NCBI RefSeq assembly: GCF_905147045.1
Contig: NC_065896.1
Span: 6,907,001 to 6,971,000, forward strand
Direction of reading: 5' to 3'
Length of the DNA stretch: 64,000 nucleotides
Source: Nymphalis io
Taxonomy: Eukaryota > Arthropoda > Insecta > Lepidoptera > Nymphalidae
Program-made: the position numbers and the translations under genes
The notes under the pieces: generated by a model
The model's database searches: none
The model's input: only the letters and a program-made list of their open reading frames with translations
What the model was told of the DNA's origin: nothing
In this document: positions 52,550 through 61,462 of the stretch, piece after piece
Numbering within the stretch: position 1 is the stretch's first letter
Layout of the letters: the number at the start of each line of letters is the position of its first letter

Positions 52550-55500
52550 GTAAACAAACAATTCTATACTTCCTGTTATTAAACTTTTCTTGATTGTCTT
52601 GCGATAGATAGCCCATTAATTGAGGAAAGGGTTGGTCTATGGTCTATATAAAATAGAGCGATGATCCACGGGGGTACTGCAGTAACGTTAAGCGCAGGTG
52701 AAACTACATGAAGCAGCGAGACCTAGATATACTATTTTATCAATTGGCAAACAGCAATCTCAAGAATTGTTTCAAGGATGTTTTTAAGGGCAAACAGCAA
52801 TCGTAAGAATTGTTTCAAATATGTTTTAAGGTCATCGTACAAAATCGATGTCTTTAAGTTATGTCGACCGCGAACTATAATCTGCCCATTTACCAATGTA
52901 ATCAGTTGAGTGTAATGTAATCAATGTTATGTAATCGTATTTTTTGTTGGTAATATGTACCTGCGATTTTATTTATCCTGGTACATTAAAATTGCTAATA
53001 GCGCGTACACCATACAAACTCAATCAAACAGAATTAATATAGTTTTAGATATGTCCTACTCATAATTAAAGTTAATTTTTGATATGGAAATAAATAAATA
53101 AATGAAATCGTGTAAAATTAGCTATCATTGTAATTGAGTAGTCTAGTTCAACACTGTTTAGCAATTTCTTTTCCCTTAATAATTTTACAAGATGGATATT
53201 TAAATTTGATGTCATAAAAACTTAATTAGGTGTATTTTTAAAAATAGAAATGAAATTGTAAAACATATTTTATTGTATAAATAAGGGCATAAATTTTACC
53301 TTTAACTTTATCAATTCAGTTTTTTTTGCTTATCAACTCGTTTGATCGCTGAGTTCACTGAACTTTCCGAGCCACAATTTTTACTCTTTTTAGGAACGAT
53401 CAAATTTAAACTGTCCGTTATACTCTGGGCAAACTACATAAGAGTGGCTATAAATACAGTTGACAGTCGCCCGACAGTTGTCCGTAAGCGTTCACGTTTT
53501 AATAAAATTTAGGTTCAAAGCGTCACCGCTAACAAATGGCTGTAATTAACCGTGAAACAATCCGGGGAGGCTCATTGGATATTCGTTCTGCATATGACAA
53601 TAACAACTCCGGCCAAAACCTCATTACATCATTCACGAAGTCGCCTCCTCCCTTCATCGGACGAAGTTTTCAATTAAACTTCGAATGAGTTTTGGAGCAG
53701 AATTAATTGGATTTTCATTAGCGTTGGGGACAAATGATGTTGTTACAGGCAAGCGATCTATTGTTTTGACGCTAGAGCAATTTGTACGCGTCACTCAGTG
53801 AACTTCACACGTCAACGTAGAGTCTGTGCCGTAGATTAACGTACTAACCGAATATTCGCTATACTAATTGTAAGGTATTTGTTAAAACAAATAAAATATA
53901 TACACTTCTAAATAATATATGGTTATTGTTTTTAATTTAATTCAAGCACACATTTATTTAGTAGAAATAAAAAAGAAAAACACGCAAAAAAAATTGTTCT
54001 TGTTTTTTTGGATTAGACACCTTATCGGGTGTATAGAACAATTCAAAAAAGTTTCATAACAATTGGATGCAGGAACGCATAGAGTACAAACGTAGCATTC
54101 ATTTTTATTTATTTTGATAGATAGATGGAAAAAGGTAGACTAAAAAAGATTAGTTTTATCATAATAATTTTTTTAAGCATTAACTGAGACTGATCGAACG
54201 CGTTGTTGCAACATTGCTCGGACACGATAAAAGCCTTTTATGAAGGTAATTTTGCTTTTCTCTATGAACTTCAAAAGCACAGGTGCGAGCCATTAGTGCG
54301 GGAGATCAAAGCGGAACGTATTGTTCGTGATCACGGACTCGAAAATAATTATCTAAATAGTCGCTTACGTACTTCCATCACCTTTGTGCGTGAAATCTGT
54401 TAACAGAATATGTCAATGTGTGTTTGAGTTGCATTATTCTTTTCATTAGGCTTATCAATACATATTTCATACCTACTTTAGTAAAGTTAGTACAGTTTTT
54501 TCATTCGTTACTCTTATTGTAATTTTGAAATAGTAATCTTTTTCTGTTTCTTTGGTCTGTAGGAAGCACTTTGCATCGATAAAGTATACTCAAAGCAGTA
54601 AAATTTTACATCACAATCACTCTTTAATTTTTTAATGCATCATTAGTGAGCAATTGATCTCGGTCATACACAACGAAGGAAATCATGATGCAATATCCAC
54701 GACGGACAGTCGTTCCACTGTAACACAAGCTGCAAATACTGGAAAATACTTTTTAATAACTTGAAGGAGTCCAGTCCTTTCTTAAATGGAATATAAAATT
54801 TTTTTACTTCGTTTAATTGAATATTTGCGAGTATTTATTTGTAAGTTAAATTTAACTATAGAATATAACAATAGAATAAATAATTGCAGGCATAGGTGTT
54901 GTGCTAGTGACAGCTGCTGGCTTAGCATGGCGATTAGGAGCTCGTGACGCTCCCTGCGCTTTGCTGGGGCTCCGGCGGGCATCATGTCGTCGTTTGGTAT
55001 CCCGCCTTCCACCGAGCTACGCTCGCCCGCACCATCCTTACGCGGCCATGTTGTATCCGGAGTTTCATTACAGGCCTCCACCGCCCACCTACCAAGCATC
55101 TATGCAAGAGTATAGACTCAGGTAATTTGAATGTCCTTCAAAATGAAATCAAATACATATAACCCACATGAGTATAGTAATTTTTAATATATAATATTAT
55201 ATTGCAGGTCCAGCTACAGTTAGTTTATATTTTTTCATTTTATATTAAATTGATGTTTATTTTATTCATAGTGTCCATTTCTACATATTGTAAAATATGG
55301 CACTATAATGATTGTCAGTTAGTATTTTTAAGACATTTATAAGTCAGACAGTCAAAATAATTCCTATAAAGTAAACATAATATATATTTTTTATTATTTT
55401 AAAAACTATAAGTTGTAATCAGTATATTGAATAGAACCATGAAGATGAAGTCAACGTCATTCAATACTTACATAACTTAAATTGAATTCTCAGATCCTTG

Positions 55501-56239
55501 AAATATTCAAACTGTAACAATCGCTTTGTGACTGTCGAATGTTGCACTAGTTCTGAAGTAGTTAAACGTTTGTTTCCAGGTTACTTCTCCTAGACAGAAG
55601 TGCGCAAGCGGTGTCCCCGCCACCTACATACAGATCCAACTCAGCCAGTCTAGTCAGGTACTGCGCTAATCGTTAATCGATACACTCGTTAGCTAATAAA
55701 TCAAAATGAAAGCTTTTGAATTTAATTATTTTAATTTTATTAATTTGGAACACTAATTCCGTATTAGATCCACAAACAATATCAGTGTGAACTATAAAAT
55801 ATTCGGTTAACCTCTAACCAAGGAAATAATTGCATTGAGATCAACAACATAGCAACAATTTTAGAGTTACTTTGATTATTTTAATATTTTTTTTCATTTG
55901 TTTTATTTACTTTTTAATAGAGGATCGACGGGAGCCGCATGGTGTGGCTCCGAATACAGCGGACCGCCATCATACCGCGCTCCTCGCGCGGATCCCCCCG
56001 TCACAGTGACAGACGCACTTCCCACTCTCACACCCCTCGACCTCAAATACGCTGACGACACGATAGAAGCCTTACCTAAGCCCACAGAACAGGAAAAAGA
56101 TCCTGACGAACATCTCGTGACTATCGTCCACACAGAGGCTCAACCCGTCATAGTAACGGTTTCCGGTTCTGCGGCACTAAACGAAACACACATGCAGTCG
56201 CAGCCGCCCTCCGAAATCGACATTTTAGCACATTTATAA
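52353..56239 (+). CDS. Two-pass membrane protein with four PPxY motifs, 3' four exons (5' end not found)
   Basis: Four exons (52353-52549, 54890-55121, 55580-55657, 55921-56239) join through AG/GT sites in consistent phase to give 274 residues and a TAA stop. Residue numbers count from the first full codon at 52354. A Cys-containing N-terminal part (CC at 20-21, possible palmitoylation) precedes two hydrophobic helices at about 28-50 and 58-80, separated by a short Pro/Arg loop, so both ends should face the same side, probably the cytosol. The tail carries PPSY (106-109), PPTY (130-133), PPTY (157-160) and PPSY (184-187), then an acidic Pro/Thr-rich segment ending EIDILAHL. PPxY motifs are established ligands of WW domains in Nedd4-family E3 ligases and related proteins; an adaptor or trafficking role is inference. 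EYRLRLLLLDR spans the exon 2/3 junction and looks like a constrained core. No in-frame Met precedes the first helix, so at least one upstream exon is missing. I do not recognise the gene by name. The exons are far GC-richer than their surroundings. Confidence 0.85.
52550..54889 (+). other. Intron between exons a and b
   Basis: This 2.3-kb AT-rich intron has no SINE that I could recognise. It does contain a unique, less AT-rich block at about 53520-53740 with homeodomain-like core sites (several TAAT/ATTA). A further block at 54194-54405 stays open for 70 codons but has no ATG start and no fitting splice phase. Confidence 0.75.
54890..55121 (+). CDS. Exon b of the PPxY membrane protein (end of helix 2, first two PPxY motifs)
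   Basis: The acceptor is TTGCAG ending at 54889 and the donor GTAATT at 55122. Two leading bases complete a Gly codon with the G of the previous exon; 76 codons and two trailing bases follow. It encodes the rest of helix 2 (GIGVVLVTAAGLAW), an Arg/Cys-rich juxtamembrane stretch fitting the positive-inside rule for a cytosolic tail, PPSY, a Tyr-rich linker and PPPPTY. The exon is strikingly GC-rich against its intron. Confidence 0.87.
55122..55579 (+). other. Intron between exons b and c
   Basis: This 458-base AT-rich intron has canonical GT and AG ends. Nothing else is recognisable in it. Confidence 0.8.
55580..55657 (+). CDS. Exon c of the PPxY membrane protein (third PPxY motif)
   Basis: This 78-base exon has the acceptor TTTCCAG ending at 55579 and the donor GTACTG at 55658. 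One leading base completes an Arg codon, followed by 25 codons and two trailing bases, so its length is a multiple of three and skipping it would keep the frame. It encodes LLLLDRSAQAV followed by SPPPTYRS and a Ser-rich end. Confidence 0.83.
55658..55920 (+). other. Intron between exon c and the last exon
   Basis: This 263-base AT-rich intron begins GTACTG and ends in a T-rich tract with AATAG. Nothing else is recognisable in it. Confidence 0.8.
55921..56239 (+). CDS. Last coding exon of the PPxY membrane protein
   Basis: The acceptor is a long T-rich tract ending AATAG at 55920. An alternative acceptor two bases further on would run into a stop, so this position is preferred. The frame encodes GPPSYRA (fourth PPxY), then an acidic region (ADDTIEALPKPTEQEKDPDEH), a Val-rich stretch (TIVHTEAQPVIVTVSG) and the C-terminal EIDILAHL before TAA at 56237-56239. 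Bases are GC-rich up to the stop and drop to AT-rich immediately after, which supports the C-terminus call. Confidence 0.87.
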
Positions 56240-56670
56240 CAAACCAGTGGACTTCTATGAAGCGTAATGATTGAACCAAAGTGATTGGTTTATAGTGATA
56301 CTTCGAGTGCTATTTGTGAGACGTGATTAATGCCCTTAATACCGTATAGAATTGAAATATATTATGTGTTATAGTTGTGTCTTATACGAACATATGAATG
56401 TATTGTACGAAATTGTATGAAATTACATCAAGATTTAACTGAACGAATGAAATATGCAATTCTCTACATGAATGCTATTTCCAATTCGAATCATCTCGAA
56501 TAGTAAATAAATCAAATGCACTTTGGGGAGATCGAATTTGCTGTTGACTAAAACAAAGCCTTTAAATGATAATTTTGTGTTAGCGACAATATACCATACA
56601 TTCATTTGTCTGTATTCTGTTTGAATTGAAGTGGATTAAAGTACCTTATGTAGATAAGTTATATAATGTA

Positions 56671-56676
56671 AATAAA
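56671..56676 (+). terminator. Candidate poly(A) signal AATAAA, proximal
   Basis: AATAAA lies about 430 bases after the stop codon of the PPxY gene and is followed within 30 bases by T/G-containing sequence. Which signal is used cannot be decided from sequence alone. Confidence 0.35.
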
Positions 56677-57711
56677 ATGCACTGTTGACTAAGTTTTGAT
56701 TTGCTTGATATTAGGTTAGCAAAATGTGCCGTGTATATACGAATAATATTAGTTGAATAATTAAACCAAAAGCTTCACCGTAATGTACAACATACAAACA
56801 TGTTAAATATATAGTGCCAATGGTTGTTTAATACGCGTATTTCAATTATAATTTTTACTGTTACTCGCTCTGATATGCAGAGAAACCTTCCTATGTATTT
56901 GGGTCGAGAATTAAATTTTTAACTCATTTTTATTATTGATAATATATATCTTTTTTCAGTTTTTATCTAAATTTGTCTTTTTTGGTTACAAGCTATTAAT
57001 ATTTAAATAGATTTTAAGGTAACAGATGTTTCAATCGAATTGTAAATATTATTACGATGAGCACATGACAATCCTTAATTAATTATAATTAGGCTTGTAA
57101 CGAATTCGAAGCTGGCAACACTGAACTGTCAGCTAGCTACAAGGATTTCATATCTGGAGCTGACATTTTCGGTAAATCGATAAATGCCTAATGATAAATA
57201 AATAATTAACTTATAACGATTAAAAATATATTTATTATTCGAATATATTAAACGAAAATGTAGCGTCAATATTGATGAAGCGTAATGTTAATTAGTCGAA
57301 AATTCGTTAGAAGTCTACTAATAATAATAAAACGTTAATTATTCCTTATTTAAATCGGCTGCCTGTCACGTATAGTATTATTAGATATAGGTATGCTTAC
57401 TATCTTTCAACTTATTTCATATAACAAGAAATTCTACGAAAATTTTCATATTTCCTTTTCATTAAAAGAATTCGAATTTTTCAAGTATATTTGTCTTCTT
57501 TATTATAACAACAGCAAAATTAATAAAAATATCGATACGTGACGGAACCGATTTATTTGGTTATTTGAATAGATAACAGATAAATTATTATCAGTGCAGA
57601 TCTAAGATAGATAAGTTGCATGTATGTATAATATCTATTGTTGCTACTAACTATTGTAACAATATATGTAATTATTATGATGTACATAACGTTATTTGTA
57701 ATATAAGAACA

Positions 57712-57717
57712 AATAAA
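57712..57717 (+). terminator. Candidate poly(A) signal AATAAA, distal
   Basis: AATAAA lies about 1.47 kb after the stop and is followed by a TTTGAG/GTTATTT T/G-rich element within about 30 bases, the usual arrangement for cleavage. Recognisable SINE debris begins right after it (57803), and the stretch from 56240 to here is repeat-free, which fits an unbroken 3' UTR. Confidence 0.45.
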
Positions 57718-57802
57718 GATCTTTAGTGAAATATATTTGAGTTATTTCCGTTGACACATTCCGTCAACAATTTTGAAAACGTGCCTATACATAGTAAAAA
57801 GT

Positions 57803-57850
57803 AAGTGGGTGGTACCTAACTTAGGCGGTTATACTCAAAGCCCTAGAACC
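57803..57850 (-). mobile_element. SINE-A 5'-end fragment
   Basis: 'aagtgggtggtacctaactt' and 'actcaaagccctagaacc' match only the inverted first 50 bases of SINE-A. Confidence 0.55.
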
Positions 57851-57927
57851 AAGTTATTTTAAATATTTTAAGTATTATTTATAAACTACAATACTATTTT
57901 AATATATTTATTATGATAATAAAATAT

Positions 57928-57968
57928 TTAGTAATGCTTGCCCGGGTTTGAAGCCGATATCTTCAGCT
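57928..57968 (-). mobile_element. SINE-B head fragment
   Basis: 'gcttgcccgggtttgaagcc' and the following 'gatatcttcagctaagatta' are the inverted B-box region only. Confidence 0.5.
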
Positions 57969-58931
57969 AAGATTAACATGAAATTTAATAAATTTAAGTT
58001 ATAACTTTTAAATGAAATTGTAGATGTTGAGAACATGAAACAAAGGCTATGAATAGGTTCATTATTTATCAATATTTTTCAACGACAATGGTATTGGTAA
58101 TTAATTTTGAATTTCATTCATGTGCAATAAAACAATAGTATTCCAACGGATTTAATGTTGAAATGAAAACAAATGAAGTAGCGAATCCGCACAAATTGGG
58201 CCATTCTAAATGTAAATCGAAGCACGCCGGTATTTCAGAACAATGGCTCGCTGTAATTATATTGTAAAACAATTTCGGCTACAGTTTTCTGTTGCGAAAT
58301 GAAAATCTGTACGGCTTAATAAAATCCGCTGTATAATATGTAATATTATATTTCCACGACGTAAAATATTTATGATTTTTTTTCGCAAAAATATTAAATA
58401 ATTAATAACCATTATAACAATAGAATATTTAAGCCTTTTTAAATGCGTTAATAAACGAAGAAATATGTAAAAAAATAATAAAAAAAAATAACTTTTTCCA
58501 TATATGTATGTATTCATAAATAAAAACTGACTTCAAGAATTTATCCGAATGCGCTTCAAATAAAAACTTATCTACCAACCAATGAAATTGTAAACCAAAT
58601 GCAAAAAATAAAATAAAAATAAACAACTAGTACTAAACAAAAATTAAATTAAATTCAAGTTATTTTAGATAATAATTAAAATAATTATATATACAGAGGA
58701 ATAGAGAGTATCTAAAATAATTTTAGCATGAAAAATATTCTGGAAATACGTTAAATTTTACAATGATTTTTACTATTGTCATAATCGAAGAAAACCAGCA
58801 ACAAATGACATTTTATTTGCAGCCGATACACTGAGCCATGAAGGTGGATGTTGATTATTGAATATTATATTGACTGCTCTCAATGTCCTATCACATTATG
58901 AAATGTATACAATAATATAATGTTCGCAAGT

Positions 58932-59115
58932 AAGGTAAAGTAACAGCTTGTAAATGATCCACTGCTAGTCAAAAGGCTTTTCACTTCTTGAGGAGGAGGT
59001 TTGGAGCTTAATCCAACACGCTGCTCCAATGTAGTTTGGTGGATACATGTGGAATATTTTCATCCAGCTCATTCAAGTTTCCTCGAAATGTTTTTCTGTA
59101 CCGCCGAGCACGAGA
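58932..59115 (-). mobile_element. SINE-B copy, headless
   Basis: 'aggtaaagtaacagcttgta', 'gaggtttggagcttaatcca' and 'cacgctgctccaatgtagtt' match inverted SINE-B. Confidence 0.7.
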
Positions 59116-61306
59116 ATGCACGTCTTAAAACATAAAACACTTCTCGAAATTTTAATGTACATATTATACTATTAATACAAGGAACAAACATAAACTTGTT
59201 AACCACGCAATTAATCATTCTTTTGTGGAACGCTGGAGAAGTTTCTTTTCGGCAAAGTTAAAAAAAAATTCAATAACCAATTAAGTTTAAAAAATCTGTT
59301 ACGATATGTTTGTGGGTTAGTTACTCCAAACCTAACCGCTTTATGGACGATATAACACGATACACACATAGGGGAATAAAACGATCGACTTCATGCCGTA
59401 TCAAATAATAAAAGACTGATGTAAACATTCTTAAAAAACCTGTTGTGGTATCTTCTGGGCAAGTAGATGTTGCAACTACCCTTGTAGTTAATGTTAATGA
59501 TTCTTGTTTATTGAACAAAAAAGGTTTTTGTTCGCACGATAAGATACGATACAATTAAATTAATTTAATAAAATTAAGACTATCAATAGATATATGACTT
59601 GACTATTATATACTATATTTTTTCTGATATGAATAATTTAAATATATCATATTGTCTTTCTTGCCTTAAACCATATATTTTTCATAAAGAGACTTAAATG
59701 CGAAAACCTATCTTTGATCTGACGAAATCTGTTATCTCATAATGTAAATCACTAATGCAAGGTTACTCTATTCGAGTAATTCGTCTTACTTACGAATGGT
59801 AGAATATAAAATGGTAATTGTATGAGAGACGTAAAGCAAAAGCATCGCAAAAACATTTACTAAGTTTCGAAGTCGCATGTATGTGATATTGTTTACAACA
59901 TATACATTTCATAATAGAGACATTAACGGCGCTTTACTCGTAACTTAGAAACGTTAGGTTAATGATGTACAACAACGATTTGTTAAATATTTATGTAGCC
60001 ACAGATTCAGGATAACGGGAACTTTAAATAATTGCCAATAAGACCCGTTTACAATTACTATAGTTTTCGTACTTATATATAATAACTATCATTCATTTTT
60101 AATTTAGTGTCAATGTCAAATTTTAATATCAATTCTTATTTATTTATAAAAACTTAAAACTATAACTTCAAACCAAGAAGTACTTATTGTATTAATAAAA
60201 AATATCATTAAATACAACTTAATAAATAGAAGAATTTTATACCATATGTAATGATTTTATTTATACGCCTGTTGGCGTGGTTGGTGGATGCTTGCCTTTC
60301 ACGCCGAAGGTTGTGGGTTCGATTCCCACCCAGGACAGATATTTGTGTGCATGAACATGTCTGTTTGTCCTGAGTCTGGGTGTAATTATGTATATAAGTA
60401 TGTATTTACAAAAAGAAAAAATAGTATATGTAATATATCAGTTGTCTGGTTTCCATAGTACAAGCTCTGTACAAGCTTAATTTGGGATATTATTATTATT
60501 ATTATTATAATTCTGTCAAAGTTAAATAATTTAAATGTTACAATAGGAAAAATATTAATCTGGATAAGGACAGGGATATATATTATAGAAATTAAGGAAT
60601 AATAAATTGTCGTGGATGAACTCGCGGGAAATGGTTAGTGTGATTATAGCTAGCACTTAATGAATCAAATGGTCGTGATGTTATTCTGAAAACATACAAT
60701 TGTTATTTAGAATTCACTTTCAAATTAAACTTTGATATAGTAGGTTGCAACATATTTATTACGTTTAGAGTTACTGTACACTGTGGTCGATATCACGAAT
60801 TTATAACGTAGAAATTCCGCAAACAAAATTAATTTAAATTCGTAATCCACATTAAGTACATGAAATATTTACAATCTATCGGTACTTATGGCTACACAAC
60901 ATTTTGCGATTAATTGCATTCTTCCGAGCTGAAATGCATAATCAGATTGAAAGCGGCATTCATTATCAGTACCGACTCTCCTATTGCTACAGAATGTTAT
61001 TACTCGTCAACAGCTTCAATGGTTGATGAAAAGTCTGGCTAGTAAAATCGCAGGTTCAATCCTTATCCCAATTTTTTTATGCAACACCCAAGGGTTGTCG
61101 TCCCCTTCTAACGAGAGCCGAATATGATATGAACTATAAATAAAATATAAGCAACTGGAAATTCAATGGCCTTCGAATACATTGCCATTAAGTATTATAT
61201 TATTATTATTTTATTTACTTTCATTCATTCTTAAGTTTACAAAGGTTACTTATTCATAACTACGTACAGAATTCTATCTCACATAGTAGAGTGGCAAAAT
61301 ATCAAA
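59116..61306. other. AT-rich non-coding DNA around a SINE-C copy
   Basis: Nothing else is recognised. A weak B-box-like 'atcgcaggttcaatccttat' occurs near 61050. Confidence 0.45.
60266..60509 (+). mobile_element. SINE-C copy, full length with (TTA)n tail
   Basis: The A box 'ggcgtggttggtggatgctt' and the B box 'gtgggttcgattcccaccca' are intact. The body matches the other copies closely, and the (TTA)n tail is at 60487-60509. It is the most complete SINE-C. Confidence 0.85.
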
Positions 61307-61462
61307 ATGTTGAATGCGGCTCGCCTCTCCGCCTCGTATCCCCGGGGTGTACCTGAGTGGCATCCGAGCGCAAACTATGCATATCCAATACAAAACCCCG
61401 ATTCCTTATGCAATCTGGTTTGTTTCCACGTTAGTTGTAGGATGGAGAGATTAAATCTGTGA
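61307..61462 (+). other. Candidate small ORF or first coding exon
   Basis: An ATG in good insect context (ATCAAAATG) opens a GC-rich 51-codon frame beginning MLNAARLSASYPRGVPEWHP. A GTTAGT donor-like site at 61430 would end a 41-codon exon in phase 0. No family is recognised and no partner exon was found, so it may equally be a conserved non-coding island. Confidence 0.25.

Larger units (their letters stand above)
56240..57717 (+). other. Probable 3' UTR of the PPxY gene
   Basis: This repeat-free AT-rich stretch runs from the stop codon to the distal poly(A) candidate. It contains several AT-rich elements that could affect mRNA stability. The extent is inferred from the AATAAA positions and the lack of transposons. 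Confidence 0.4.

Noticed and set aside
54782..55099. - strand ORF of 105 codons
   Set aside because: It is antisense to exon b, whose + frame has matching splice sites and phase.
55903..56133. - strand ORF of 76 codons
   Set aside because: It is antisense to the last exon of the PPxY gene; its openness follows from the GC-rich exon.
60266..60340. Possible tRNA gene
   Set aside because: It is the SINE-C head; the same sequence occurs at 32080 and 51830.
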